Counted from the stretch's first letter, positions 11,615-23,568 are shown. The stretch: DNA of 64,000 bases from Oreohelix idahoensis (GCA_024509875.1 JAMPIV010004267.1:838629-902628), one strand, 5' to 3'. Notes: generated by a model from the sequence alone, not told the origin. Program-made: numbers and translations.

Positions 11615-12857
11615 TTCGACAAGACCGCAGTACTCTCTCCAAGAAATCTCGAAGGAAGTGGCGTATAAGATAGATTCAATTTTTAAAGAGATACAAAAGG
11701 ATATGAAACGAACCAAGACCAAAACATAAGAAGATAGATCGAAAAAACAACGAATAAAGAAGAATGAAAAAGAGAGAAAAGCCACCACAATTTATGCAAA
11801 GTGATGTTGAAAAATAAGACGATTGATTCTCTAACGAAAAGCGAGTCCGGTCATCCCCAACACATGAACGGAGGGCCGTGACATGGATATCGGATTTACC
11901 TGAATGGTCAGGCCTATTGAAATGAAGGGCCACCGGTAAATGTTTGCCATGATAGATGTCTTTCAAGTGCTCATGAAACCTGTCTGCCAAACGCCTGCCA
12001 GTTTCACCAATATAGGTAATGCCGCACCTCTTGCAGATGATAGCATAAATAAGGTTTCTGGATTCGCACGTGAAAGACTCTCTAATGATAAATTTTCCTT
12101 TAGGAAAAGTGACTGTCTGAGTTTGGAGTACAAACGGACAGCTCTTACATATACGGCGTTGGCACGGTTTAGTACCAAAGTATGAAGGGCTAGTATGTCG
12201 CAGGCGACTGTGTACAAGAATATCCCTAAAATTCCTATCCCTACGATATGCCACCAAAGGTGTATCACGAAACAACTTTCTGGTTTCAGGATCAGAGTGG
12301 AGAATAGGCAGATGTCGAAACAGAATTCTCTTCACCGCCAGACAGTGAGGATGAAAAGTTAAAACCAGTTTAAGTCTGTCAGATTGGACAGAAAGTTTAG
12401 TAGTGAGTGCAATCTGATGAGTGACGCGTGTGATACGATAAAGAGCATCAGATAAAACATGTTCTGGATAAAGACGTTGGCGAAAGAACTCGAGCATCTC
12501 TTGAGCTCGCTGATGGAAATCATCATCATCGTGACATAACCGAAGCAAGCGAAGAAGTTGAGAAAAGGGAATGGAATTTTTACCGATGAAGTATAAAGAA
12601 GGAAACCGTGAGCATCTGAATCGTTTTATTTTTCAAATGGGCGTTTTATACCCTGAAGGCCTCAATGTTCAACATCATTTTGCATAAATTGTGGTAGCTT
12701 TTCTCTCTTTTTCATTCTTCTTTATTCATTGTTTTTTCGATCTATCTTCTTATGTTTTGGTCTTGGTTCGTTTCATATCCTTTTGTATCTCTTAAAAAAT
12801 TGTCGCTATCTTATACGCCACTTCCTTCGAGATTTCTTGGAGAGAGTACTGCGGTCT
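11615..12857. repeat. Inverted repeat arms of the Penelope-like element
   Basis: The left arm (about 11615-11830) reads GACCGCAGTACTCTCTCCAA and onward; its reverse complement fills 12660-12857. Arms are close to 200 bp with small indels. They bracket the GIY-YIG coding region, so transcripts of either strand could fold back. Confidence 0.85.
11676..12620 (-). pseudogene. Penelope-like element C-terminal region with GIY-YIG endonuclease
   Basis: The longest frame (12548 to 11676, 290 codons) holds a thumb/linker region, then a zinc-binding-like CQRRICKSCPF, then the endonuclease at roughly residues 165-230. The endonuclease core is LIYAIICKRCGITYIGETGR, continuing ADRFHEHLKD. It has the GIY-YIG residues (GITYIG), the following Arg and the His-containing helix. 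In Penelope-like elements this enzyme makes the target nick used by the element's reverse transcriptase. The RT domain that should precede it is absent, so this is a 5'-truncated copy. The hydrophobic C-terminal tail is probably read-through of 3' flank. Confidence 0.85.
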
Positions 12858-13028
12858 TGTGTATTCCAAGCATATACGGTTCTAGCTAAGTGACTTTTAC
12901 TTGTTCCGAAGTTTTGTTCATTCTCTTTTTTTCGTTTCGTTTATTATTTACTTTCTTGCTTTGGTATTTCTGTTAGGTTTTTCGATTTTCTTGTATTATC
13001 ATTGTACTTTTTCTATCTGCTTGTATAG

Positions 13029-14108
13029 TGTTGCGTGATAAATTCTCGCAACATCGTTTTATTTCAATATCTGTTTTATAACGCAAGGGCAACAACTGCT
13101 TGTAATTTATAGTCACTTTTCTCGGTAAGCATTTGTCTTCTCGCGTTGGTATCGAATGCAGTTAAGTTTGAGCTGTGGTCATTTTGCGCTGGACTGCGCA
13201 TGACTTGTCTTGTTTCTTTGTCGATCGGTTTCCGCCCACCACTAGTGGGAGTGAGCGATTTGGAATGGCGAAAGAGATGCCTCGTTGAAGAGGGGATCTC
13301 CGCTATTTTTGTTCTGTCAGGGATGTGTAGTCCTCTTAATGGATATTTCGTTTATTCGAGATAATACCTCTAGTGTTTCCCACATGTCGGGAGGCGTGAT
13401 ATTTCTGTGTATTTCATGAAAGCAAGGTAAATTGACTCTTTCATTAACTCTATCGATTTTGGGTCGTGAGCGATTTCGATTCATAGCCTGTCTCCGAAAG
13501 TCGTCGTCACGAGATGTTCTTTCCCAGCTCACATGTCGCTGCATTGTACTGCATCGGTTGATGCAGGTACCAAGGACCATTACTTGCTACTTTGTTAAAT
13601 GAACTAGGTTTGGAAAACCTTTATTATCTAGAGGATATTTTTGAGGACATTATCTATACTTCGGCAGACGTGTCTGTCTTGCTGAAGTCAAACTTAGGAG
13701 AGTGAACTGATTTCATACATCTGGTTATCTCCTGGCTGTTATAGAAAAGGATGGAGTTTTCCACCTGACTACATTTACAGCACTTTGAAATATAACATGC
13801 ATCTGACTCATCATTGTAATGCTGTCTACCGTTTATTGCTGTATTGAATGTTGCTGTGATAATGACTGTTTGATGTGCCTACACATTTGCGTAACCATTT
13901 TGTCACTGTGGCGTCCACAATAAATAATGAAGAAAAACGTCAACGGCTGTTTCAAGACTCATTGACTTTATACGTCGTGAGTTTACTGACGTCCTATGTG
14001 GATTGCCCTGTTATTGTTGCATGAACATTGTTTTGACTGAACACATCTACACACTACACAAAACCAGACATGCGGATGCCATCCATCATCATATGGCATC
14101 ACGCATCA
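13029..14108 (+). repeat. 5' LTR of element 1
   Basis: 1080 bp, TG...CA ended, matching 20448-21528. Preceded by TATAG. It is followed after two bases by TGGTGGCCATAAG, in the expected primer-binding position; I could not match it to a specific tRNA. Confidence 0.93.
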
Positions 14109-15324
14109 TTTGGTGGCCATAAGCTGGTTTGATTCTGGTACCAGCAAACACGGGGTCCCTTACCCACTTCATTTTCAACAAGAATTCATCAGCATCCTTC
14201 AAGAAATTAACATTCTTCAATACAGTCAACATCTTCAAAATTTTCAAAGTACTCGGCATTGCCCGGTAAAAGTCAAATTTCATTTTTTGACGGAAACAAG
14301 AATTTGACAGTACCCGGCGTTGTTACATGTTGCTGGATAACTCGGACTGCTGTTATCTTTTACGCAAGTCAAGCAAGTTGCTGCTGTCAAGGTTCCAGTG
14401 CTGTCGTTTTTTGAGAAGGTCAAGTGCCGGTTGAAACGGGTTGTTTTCTGAAGAAGGCCAAGTACCGATTTCCATCAACTTACTTTTGGATTAGAAGGTC
14501 AAGTGCCGAAACAACTCAACACACAGTATGTCAGAAGCTCTTGTAATATTTCAGCGGGTTCTCGGTTGGGTGGTGTCTCCGTTAGATTATGCCACGTCAT
14601 AGAGGTCGTCTATTGTGAGCGTTTTCTGTAAGGTTTGCAAATATCCAATACTGGAATTTGCTAAGCGACTTCTGTTGCTATTTATGTTAGCTGTGATGAC
14701 ATGTTTTAATATTGTTTTCGTTATTATTTCGCATTCTTTAGTTTTGTTTTGATTTGTTTGTATTTGTTAGCCTACTCTTGTCTATAATTTAGTTTCATAC
14801 AACATTTTTGTTTATACACTGTGGTGTCATGTATTTTGTTTAATTCTATCGCAGATATCGTCACATTTTTTGTGATACTTCATTAATTTCTGCTTTATTT
14901 TTAGTTGATTTCTGCGAAAGTTTTTGTATTGTTGCTGATCTTTGTTATTGTTTACATTGTTATTGTTTACATTGTTTGTATTGTTTACATTTTCAATGTT
15001 TACATTCTGCATGTGTTTACATAGTCATTGTTTACAGTTATAGTAATTAGTTAATGGGCTATGCTAATGCACTGTTACTACTATACTGATGATAAATGAA
15101 TGATGAATAGTGTCGTGCACTATTGAATGAGAAGTGCACTTATGATCAAGAATTGAGTGCTGATATTTCATATACAAGTTCTTTGATTGGAGACTTGTTT
15201 CCCACAGAGACTGGGATAATATAAGGTGATGTGAATATACAAGTGCTTAATTAAGACTTGTTACACTTAGGTTTGAAATAAATTAGTTAATTATTTCAGG
15301 TTTTGGACTCATATGTTAGACAAC
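14109..15324 (+). other. Leader of LTR element 1
   Basis: A non-coding leader of about 1.2 kb between the 5' LTR and Gag. It contains three spaced copies of AAGGTCAAGTGCCG-like sequence (near 14417, 14455 and 14495) and TTGTTTACATTGTTAT repeats near 14940-15010. A packaging signal would be expected here, but I cannot point to one. Confidence 0.6.
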
Positions 15325-17595
15325 ATGTCTACATTTGAGCACTTTATTGAGCAGGGTAAATTGCTTGGCAAGACTGGTGATAAGTTAGAAGAATTTGCAA
15401 CTGCTCGATATGATAAAGCAATGGAAGCTGAACAAAAGAAACTGCAGATGCAGGTGGATGAAAAGAGATTCCAAATGGAAATGGAAAAACAAAAAAGGGA
15501 ATCAGAAGCTGAGGAAAGAAAACTCCAGTTAGAAGCTGAGAATAAAAGACTTGAAAAAGAGGCTGAGAATAAAAGACTAGAAATGCAGGCTCAAGCTGAA
15601 GAAAGGAAGTTACAAAGAGAGGCTGATGAGAGGAAAGCAAAAATGGAACATGAAGAAAAACTCTTAGCTTTAGAGTTGGAGAAATTGAAATTGACGAGCA
15701 TGAGTAATGGTAATGATTCAAACAAGGGTTCATCTTCTGGGAAGGCTAATAATGATACTTTTAAGATTAAGTTACCAACATTTAGTCCTTCCAGTGATGA
15801 CATAATGTTCTATCTGGACAGATTTGAACAAGCATGTACAGCTCATAACATAGACAAAGCAAAATATGTTTATCAGTTATCAGGGATACTGACAGGTAAA
15901 GCTCTAAGTATATTAAATATGGTGGATGAACCTGACAAGAACAATTATGAGGTTGTCAGGGCCGCTTTGTTAAAGAAATATCAGCTTAACGAAGACGGCT
16001 ATCGTCTACAATTTAAAAACATGTTACCTGAAAATGGAGTTGAATTCTCCGAGTTTATTGCAAGAATACGCATTACTTTCTCACGATGGGTTGAACTATC
16101 TAAGACGGAAAAAACTTATGAAGGACTTATGGACTTAATACTTAGAGACAAAGTCATGTCGTCTGTCAATGAGTCTTTCCTTGCTTTCCTTCATGAACGT
16201 AAACCTAAAACAATAAAAGAAATGGAAGATTTCTGTTGCCAATACGTAACTGCGCACCCACACATAACCATGGGTAACTCTAAGGTGAAAGAAGGTTTAC
16301 CAGTTGCTTCGGCAGCTCCGTATGGTCAAAACTTTGCTCGTAGTTTCCAACAAAATTTTGATAGAAAGAGTAGCGGTAATTTCTGTCAAAATCATGGAAA
16401 TCAATTTCATGGTGATTCTTCTTCGAAGAATTGGAGACAACCTGATAGTACTCGTTACTATCACCCTAATAATTATAGGCATTTCAAAAGAGGATATGGT
16501 AATAGAGGTTATTCCTGCCGAAGACCTCAGAACCAAACAAATAGATGTTCGCATCAATGTGAACATGATAGTAATCGTGGAAACTGGAATTCGAACCAGT
16601 ATAACAATTACAATAGAGACAATAATAACTGCAGAGATAATAATAACTCTGATAACTTCAGAGGTAATAATAGTCGGGGTAGATCTCAACACAAAAAAAA
16701 GAGATATCAGCAGGCTAATGCTGTACAACAGGAAACTGAGGCAGCCTGTAATCATGTTGTTGATAGTAAAAACTTTGACGCTGTCACTAGTTCTGCTTTT
16801 GACTTTGAGAGAGCAAACAAATGCCCCCAATGCAGTACTTTATTCGAACCGGGTACCATAACTACTTTGAGTTGTGGTCACCCACTTCCCGCTCTTCCTG
16901 CTGCTGTTGCGCATGACGGGAGGGGTTCTTTAATTCTACATAAGGGTCTTGTTAATGATACTCCGGTCTCACTACTTTTCGATTCCGGATGCACCACTAT
17001 TGGTGTTAGACAATCGCTTGTAGACCCATCTTGTGCTACAGGAAGGGTTATTAAATGTGTCACATTTGGCGGCACTCTAGAAAAATATCCTACTGCTGTA
17101 ATTCGCATTGCCACTCCTTTCTTTACTGGAGATGTGCATGCTTGTCTCTTACCTAATCCTATTGCGGACCTTATTATTGGTCGTATTCACGGAGTTAGGG
17201 AGTGTACCCCACAGCAGATTGCTGCTTGGGAAGATAATAACATGCAAGCTACAAATGCAGTAGTTACAAGAGCACAAGCTCTACAAACACCCGAAACTTC
17301 ACTGAATAGTGATAATGAAGTTGATAGCCAAGATAGTCACTTAGTAATCACTCGTGACTCTTTCATAAAATTGCAAGAAGAAGATTCTTCTTTAAAAAAA
17401 TTCTTCGTTCTTGCGAAGAAAGGTGATCCGAATCAGGATACAAATAGAAAATCTTGGATTGCAATGAGAAACGGCGTACTTGTACGTATGGTACAAGATT
17501 CGACTACGTCGGCACATTCGCAAATTCTTGTTCCCAAGAGCATGAGAGTCCAAATATTGCAACATGCTCATACCATCCTATGTCTAATGGGTTAG
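15325..17595 (+). pseudogene. Gag, protease and start of integrase, LTR element 1
   Basis: An open frame of about 756 codons. I take the ATG at 15325 rather than 15313 because MSTFEHFIEQG aligns with MSRLEHFVNVG of element 2. It has an N-terminal charged coiled coil (about residues 15-130, rich in EER/KLQ repeats), a capsid-like region, an Asn/Arg-rich tail and a zinc-binding-like CPQC...CGHPLP. The retropepsin is LLFDSGCTTIGVRQSL, with catalytic Asp-Ser-Gly near 16981. The pre-integrase segment reaches ILVPKSMRVQILQHAH and is then cut by the integrase deletion. Element 2 has DTG at the same place. Confidence 0.88.
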
Positions 17596-18170
17596 TTGAG
17601 CGTCTGAATAGAACGCTCAAGACTTTGCTTGGTAAGATAACTGAAGATCATCCTCAAGATTGGGACAGGGTTTTACCCGCGGCTCTCTTTGCCTATAGAG
17701 CAGTCCCTAATGAACACACAGGATTTTCTCCCTTCGAACTTGTCTTTGGCGCGCGTCCACGCGGCCCTATGTCTTTATTACACGATCTCATCACTGCCGA
17801 TGATATTAGCGATGAAACTCAATCCTCATATGAGTATGTCATTGCTCTTAGACAAAAGATCATTGAGGCATGTAAGCTAGCAACTGCTTCATAAGAAATT
17901 GCTAAAGAGAAGGCAAGGCAGTTTGCTAACAAGAATAGATGTCTACGACAACTTTGTCCAGGTGACAAAGCATTCGTCCTACTCCCCAGTAGGGAAAATA
18001 GACTTCTTATTGCATGGAAAGGTACGTATGCAATAGTCTCTCGGATTTCCGATGTTGACTATGTGGTCGATATTGATGGAAAGCATAAAACTTTCCACAT
18101 AAACATGCTTTCGGAATTTCACGAACGTCCGGACTATTTGCTGCCTATTTTCCAGGCAACGGATGATGCT
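17582..18170 (+). pseudogene. Integrase C-terminal half, LTR element 1
   Basis: Integrase inserts the cDNA into the chromosome. The frame picks up at YHPMSNGLVERLNRTLK, around the third catalytic acidic residue (Glu), directly after the histidines that begin the zinc-binding domain. The stretch with both catalytic Asp residues, present in element 2 between about 54400 and 54860, is missing here. Downstream, FAYRAVPNEHTGFSPFELVF and a C-terminal domain with LLIAWKGTY and HKTFHINMLSEFH remain, interrupted by a stop at 17892. This copy cannot make active integrase. Confidence 0.85.
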
Positions 18171-19110
18171 CCTGCACCTCACGGTCATTATTCATCCCTG
18201 TCTGTCATTCAGGATGAGGAAGCTACCTTCTCTGATGTCAACCTTCCCCTTCCAGTGGTTCCATTACATTCCACGGAATCTTGGAAAAACGTTTCTGTTT
18301 CTCCTAATCTTTCTGGTGACGAACATCGACAAGTCTTGTCGATGTTACAAACATTTCAGGATGTTCTCACTGACATTCCTGGACACACAGATGTCATAGA
18401 ACATGACATAATTCTTACCGACAATAATCCAATTAGGGTTAGGCCGTATCCTATTCCTATACACTTTCAGTCGCAAGTGGAAAAGGAATTGGATGAAATG
18501 ATTCAATTAAATATAATTGAACCATCGACTTCACCATATTCTTCTTCCATGGTTATTGTCCGGAGAAGGATAAGAACATACGAATTTGCGTTGATTATCG
18601 CAAATTGAATCAGGTCACAAAGTTCGACGCTGAACCGATGCCTTTGTTAGAAGATCTACTGATTAGACTTTCTAATTCTAGATTCTTCACTAAACTTGAC
18701 TTGTCTAAAGGTTATTGGCAAGTGCCTTTAGCAGAGCATGCCAACCTCTTACTGCTTTTTCTACACCTAGGGGTCTATTTCAATGGAATGTTATGCCTTT
18801 TGGTCTCATGAACGCCCCTGCCACTTTCGTTCGCATGATGCGTCGAATTCTGTCACATCGTTCGGATGTCATCGCATACTTAGATGACATCTGTCTCTTC
18901 AGTGATACCTGGGAAGATCACTATTTAGGGTTATATGACTTACTGTCCACTCTACGTGAGAATAATTTGACAGCAAAACCTTCTAAAGCTTTTGTTGGTT
19001 TTGGTGAAATCTCTTTCCTGGGTCATCGTGTTGGTCATGGTCTCTTGAAGACAGAAGACCACAATACTTCCAAAATACTGAAACATCTCTGTTCATAAAA
19101 CGAAGAAACA
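18171..19110 (+). pseudogene. Reverse transcriptase, LTR element 1
   Basis: RT lies after integrase. Motifs seen are IRVRPYPIPIHFQSQVEKEL, LNIIEPSTSPYSSSMVIV, FFTKLDLSKGYWQVPLA (catalytic Asp of motif A), FGLMNAPATFVRMM and AYLDDICLF (catalytic YLDD). Three frames are needed (18063-18608, 18605-18750, then 18715-19098), with frameshifts near 18570, 18740 and 19090. The copy is defective. Each motif has a near-identical partner in the single long frame of element 2. Confidence 0.88.
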
Positions 19111-19695
19111 AGTTAGGAGTCTCTTAGGTTTAATTCAATTTTATGGGAGATTTATTCCAAATTTATCTTCGATCATGGCACCTCTATCAACATTGTTGAA
19201 GAAAGGTTCGCCTAATCTGGTCCGTTGGTCTGAAGAATGCCAATCTTCACTAGACCAAATCAAGAATATATATTTTCTTCTCCTCCCATCTTAAGATTAC
19301 CTACTCTTGATAGGACTTTTGTTCTTCGGAGTGATGCTTCATCCACTGGGATTGGAGCAGCACTGATGCAAGAATATGCAAATACTCTGCATCCTGTTAT
19401 GTACATTTCTAGAAAACTAAATGCGGCAGAGAAGAACTACTCGGTTTTAGACCGTGAGTTGTTAGCGATGGTTTGGTCAATTCTAAAGCTACAAAGCTTC
19501 CTCCTGGGCGCACATTTCATTCTAGAGACTGATCAGAAAGCTCTTACAGCTATTCAGACTAAGAATTTGAAGAGTTCGAGATCCACTCGATATGCTATAG
19601 CTCTTCAACCTTTTCACTTCACGGTACGAGCTATCCGTGGTGCGGATAATGTGATGGCTGACATTTTGTCTAGATGCCCACATGACTCCAACTAA
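19111..19695 (+). pseudogene. RNase H and C-terminus of pol, LTR element 1
   Basis: RNase H removes the RNA strand of the hybrid. The tether (LLGLIQFYGRFIPN) precedes 19237, where a frame change occurs. The RNase H core then reads VLRSDASSTGIGAALMQE, VLDRELLAMVWSILKL, ILETDQKAL and ADNVMADILSRC, giving the Asp-Glu-Asp-Asp acidic positions. The frame ends with a stop at 19693-19695. No integrase follows, confirming RNase H as the last pol domain. Confidence 0.88.
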
Positions 19696-20447
19696 TACTT
19701 CTGTCCTATATTCCTATATATTACAGAGTCATAACACACCTATATTTCTACAATAGATTAGCACATCTGTACTTACTTTATATGTACACACTATCGTGCT
19801 TTGTTGTCATCTTCTTCTGTTCGTTTTTTAAAATGATAGAGGAGGACTGAGTAGTTAATATAAGGGCCGTTAGTTTACTAAACAGCCACAATTATTAATA
19901 ATGTATTGTACCTTATGAAGCATATTAGTTATTAATTAGCATTATATTGCTTGTACTTTCTCAGAATGTCATTGTTGAGCTGAGGACTTACCTTACGAGT
20001 TTTAGATTGTGTACTTACCCTCGGAATACCAGAGCATATGTCCTGGATCGTCATGTAGTTTAACTTTACTATGTACTTATGTCATTACATGTCAAAGAAT
20101 GTACTATTTAATTTTTCCTATCAGATTTGTACATCCATTTTTAAAGACAATATTAGAGTATGCTGTTTAATGATGATTATAGTAACTTGCATACGTATAT
20201 TGTGTTTACATGCTAACGTGATGTGTGTTGGTGACACCTCCCCGATGTGAATATTTTTTTGAGACATATTTATTTTTCTGTTGAGGTATATCCTCACCAG
20301 ACACTCTATAATTAGCCTACTGTTTGGCAATTTAGTTAATTATCAGCGCATAATTCGTGCGTTTTGAGCCGCTTATCGCTTGCTCTTTGATATTGAAAAA
20401 AAAAAATATGTTCCACATTTTTTTTTTATCGGGAGGAGGTGGTGATA
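19696..20447 (+). other. 3' untranslated region and polypurine tract of LTR element 1
   Basis: AT-rich spacer with no reading frame of note. It ends in the polypurine tract GGGAGGAGGTGGTGATA (about 20431-20447), immediately before the 3' LTR, the site expected to prime plus-strand DNA synthesis. Confidence 0.8.
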
Positions 20448-21528
20448 TGTTGCGTGATAAATTCTCGCAACATCGTTTTATTTCAATATCTGTTTTATCA
20501 CGCAAGGGCAACAACTGCTTGTAATTTATAGTCACTTTTCTCGGTAAGCATTTGTCTTCTCGCGTTGGTATCGAATGCAGTTAAGTTTGAGCTGTGGTCA
20601 TTTTGCGCTGGACTGCGCATGACTTGTCTTGTTTCTTTGTCGATCGGTTTCCGCCCACCACTAGTGGGAGTGAGCGATTTGGAATGGCGAAAGAGATGCC
20701 TCGTTGAAGAGGGGATCTCCGCTATTTTTTGTTCTGTCAGGGATGTGTAGTCCTCTTATGGATATTTCGTTTAGTCGAGATAATACCTCTAGTGTTTTCC
20801 CACATGTCGGGAGGCGTGATATTTCTGTGTATTTCATGAAAGCAAGGTAAATTGACTTTTTCATTAACTCTATCGATTTTTGGGTCGTGAGCGATTTCGA
20901 TTCATAGCCTGTCTCCGAAAGTCGTCGTCACGAGATGTTTTCCTAGCTCACATGTCGCTGCATTGTACTGCATCGGTTGATGCAGGTACCAAGGACCATT
21001 ACTTGCTACTTTGTTAAATGAACTAGGTTTGGAAAACCTTTATTATCTAGAGGATATTTTTGAGGACATTATCTATACTTCGGCAGACGTGTCTGTCTTG
21101 CTGAAGTCAAACTTAGGAGAGTGAACTGATCTCATACATCTGGTTATCTCCTGGCTGTTATAGAAAAGGATGGAGTTTTCCACCTGACTACATTTACAGC
21201 ACTTTGAAATATAACATGCATCTGACTCATCATTGTAATGCTGTCTACCGTTTATTGCTGTATTGAATGTTGCTGTGATAATGACTGTTTGATGTGCCTA
21301 CACATTTGCGTAACCATTTTGTCACTGTGGCGTCCACAATAAATAATGAAGAAAAAACGTCAACGGCTGTTTCAAGACTCATTGACTTTATACGTCGTGA
21401 GTTTACTGACGTCCTATGTGGATTGCCCTGTTATTGTTGCATGAACATTGTTTTGACTGAACACATCTACACACTACACAAAACCAGACATGCGGATGCC
21501 ATCCATCATCATATGGCATCACGCATCA
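20448..21528 (+). repeat. 3' LTR of element 1
   Basis: 1081 bp, nearly identical to 13029-14108. Differences include small homopolymer indels and substitutions. Followed by the target duplication TATAG. Confidence 0.93.
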
Positions 21529-21717
21529 TATAGCTCATTTTGTATTGTTTCTTATCATCGTATGTTTTTGTAGTGCCTAGGCCTATATGTAATTCTTGTC
21601 TTTGCTGTCTGACGAAGGGTTGAACCATTGAACGCACATTTCATAAGATAATAGTCTTGGGCTGTACGCGAGATACCCCCATTGTGTCAATGCGGTATAA
21701 GCTTGGTTTGCTGTCTT

Positions 21718-22585
21718 TTAACCTTACGCACGCTGCATTAAAAATTGCGGAAATTTGCCCTACCGCTGCATTCTTTTTCACAATGCCCCCTTTTTTATAG
21801 TGGGTGATTTGTAACGTCTATAGTTTCTTTGTTTCTTGGTAAATTGCTATAATTTTTGGAATGTATATAAATAAATGAATGATGAATCTGATGATATAAG
21901 TTTTGTCGGTGTATATGTTAGATGTGGTAGGAAGAGAGGAATGGAAAGGAAAAAAAAAATGGGGGAAAAAAACCAACAAACGAGGAGACTGTACTGCATA
22001 AGGCTGGTCCTACCTTTGAAAGCTATCATACTCTCATCAACACAGCTCTTTAGAGGGTATGTAATGGCTTTGCCATAGAGGGAGAAGAGTGTCGACGAAC
22101 GATTTGATTTTGAAAGCTTTGCACCTCGTGGTGCGGTGCTGCAGTTGTATTGAAGGGGCCCTGGGAATATCAACTTCATCAAAATCGTCGTCAAAAACGC
22201 TAGACATACTACTGTCATCCCCATCTCCGCCATCACCCATATTCTGAGAACCGATATCATCGTTAGTAAAGCCAACAAACTCCTCGTCATCGGAGTCAGA
22301 ATCCATGAAAATTTCAGCGAAAATGGCAGCTTGTTCCATGCCGATTGATTTCGATTTAAAAAATGCACAGAAAATAAACGCGAATACACCCGTCACTAAA
22401 TATAGATCGGAATCGGAAGTGAAGTCTTTCGCAAATAAGATTAACATTAAACATCCGGGAGTAATATGACGTGTACACATCTTATATAGCAGGAAACCAA
22501 CTGTATCCGAAAGTAGCAGCATTGCGCCAGCAGAACATAAAGTATCTCTGGCACAATATTGCGACCGCAGCGTGCTAAAAGTTAA
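21718..22585 (-). mobile_element. Deleted piggyBac-like DNA transposon
   Basis: The 860-bp element 21722-22581 is flanked by TTAA on each side (21718-21721 and 22582-22585), the piggyBac target. The ends are inverted: CCTTACGCACGCTGC on the left, and CTTTTAGCACGCTGC on the right read on minus, sharing GCACGCTGC. It sits in the RNase H LINE. It contains only parts of a transposase. Confidence 0.88.
22000..22345 (-). pseudogene. piggyBac-type transposase remnant
   Basis: Minus strand. The candidate start MEQAAIFAEIFMDSDSDDEE (near 22340) opens an acidic N-terminus typical of piggyBac transposases. The frame then runs into LPLWQSHYIPSKELC and, after a frame change, VDESMIAFKGRTSLMQY, the conserved block holding the first catalytic Asp. 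The DNA between the N-terminal acidic part and this block, and everything C-terminal to it (the remaining catalytic Asp residues and the Cys-rich domain), is missing. It is an internal deletion derivative that could move only with a transposase supplied elsewhere. Confidence 0.8.
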
Positions 22586-23568
22586 ATCCAGATATGCGAT
22601 GGCTCAGGTAAAAGCCTATATGCGAGTATCCACAGGTAAAAGTCACCCCCTACACATGAACTTAGCTGACATCAAGGGAGTGCGAATAAAGAGGGGGATG
22701 TCATGGACTCATGGCTGAGTCAACTAGTCAACGGGTGACCACAGTTGAAAACCTATTCAAGGGAAAGGAATAGAGTAGGTCTATTGAGAACTTGGCAACC
22801 TACCAACAGGTCATCTTCAGCCTTGGCAGAGAATGCAGAGCTTGGGGCAATGAAAAAGCAGAACTGGAAATTGATCAACTGATAAATGAAAATGTTGGGA
22901 ATGATGATGCCGTTGTCTTCACTGATGGGTCTGTAGCCCATGGTGGGAAATCAGGATTTGGCTTCTCGGCTAAAATTAAGGGCATGATTGTCGCTGAACA
23001 TAGCGGGGCCTACATGACAACAACCTCCAGCATGAGCATGGAGGTAGAGGCAGCTACTGCTGCTTTAAGGTGGTTGTCTGAAACTTCATTGACAAGAGAA
23101 GTTATTGTGTCAAACTCTCAGTCCATGCTTCGGAAGATCCAAAATGGATGGCTACGGCATGAATGGGAAAATCTCCATAGCAGCGTCAAAATCTTCAGGA
23201 ACTTGTGTGGATCTACTGTCCTCGTAATGCATGGGTACGCAGCATTAAAAGAGCTGATAGACTAGCGTTAAGAGCACCTATAGTGGGTGCGTTGGATATG
23301 GATAAGGGAGAGATACTGAAGACAATTAATGATCGCCTGTTAGAGAATGACACTGCAATCGATGAATCATCACGGCTGAGATTGCTGGAGTTTGGCATTA
23401 GGCGTGGGACTGGCAGGAATGAACGTATGATAGTATGCATCCAGCGAATGTACACTCAGCACACAACAGGAACTGTTAGCATTCATACCCTTCGACATTT
23501 GCTGAGGGAGACTGAGCACCTATGGGTTTGCCCTGAGTGCAATGATGTCGATTCTGAACAACAATAAC
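22586..23568 (+). pseudogene. RNase H domain and 3' end of RNase H LINE copy 1
   Basis: The frame from about 22792 contains the RNase H fold: AVVFTDGSVAHGGKSGFGFS (first Asp), SMSMEVEAATAALRWLSE (Glu), then NSQSMLRKIQNGW, where the usual Asp of DSQ has become Asn. The C-terminal part, in another frame after a frameshift near 23210, has LWVCPECNDVDSE. It ends in AACAATAACAA, as does copy 2. Frameshifts and the Asp-to-Asn change indicate inactivity. Confidence 0.85.

Larger units (their letters stand above)
13024..21533 (+). mobile_element. Ty3/gypsy-like LTR retrotransposon with copia-like domain order (Gmr1-like), element 1
   Basis: The body is 13029-21528 (8.5 kb), with 5-bp target duplications TATAG at 13024-13028 and 21529-21533. 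LTRs are 1080 and 1081 bp, starting TGTTGCGTGA and ending TCACGCATCA, a 10-bp inverted pair. Domain order is Gag, protease, integrase, reverse transcriptase, RNase H. Standard Ty3/gypsy elements place integrase last, so the order is diagnostic of Gmr1-like elements. The integrase is deleted internally and RT/RNase H carry frameshifts. About a dozen LTR differences suggest an older insertion than element 2. Confidence 0.93.
11490..21647 (-). mobile_element. Penelope-like element remnant with inverted arms, split by an LTR retrotransposon
   Basis: The outer parts are 11490-13023 and 21534-21647; the LTR element 13029-21528 (target TATAG) separates them. The minus strand encodes a C-terminal Penelope-like protein with a GIY-YIG endonuclease. 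Its 3' flank (11615-11830) is repeated in inverted orientation at 12660-12857. Both outer edges carry hammerhead-ribozyme-like cores: CGAAGGGTAAAACCCGAAAC on minus near 11601-11620 and CTGACGAAGGGTTGAACC on plus near 21609. Inverted pseudo-LTRs and hammerheads are known features of Penelope-like elements. The host LINE lost a few bases at the junction. Confidence 0.72.
10881..23568 (+). mobile_element. RNase H-bearing LINE (family 2 copy 1), 5'-truncated and multiply interrupted
   Basis: The LINE pieces are 10881-11489, about 21648-21721 and 22582-23568. They align collinearly with the second copy at 61615-63227. Interruptions are a Penelope-like element (11490-21647) and a piggyBac relic (21722-22581). 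The insertion lies within the 25-bp minisatellite; ATGAAATAT occurs on both sides, but that word is also part of the satellite unit, so the target duplication is ambiguous. The 3' end is an ACAATAACAA run. The RT plus RNase H layout recalls I/Nimb-like LINEs; that clade call is inference. Confidence 0.85.

Noticed and set aside
16297..16861. Antisense and alternate-frame ORFs over Gag
   Set aside because: Shadows of the Asn-rich Gag region; the main frame has the protease motif and matches element 2.
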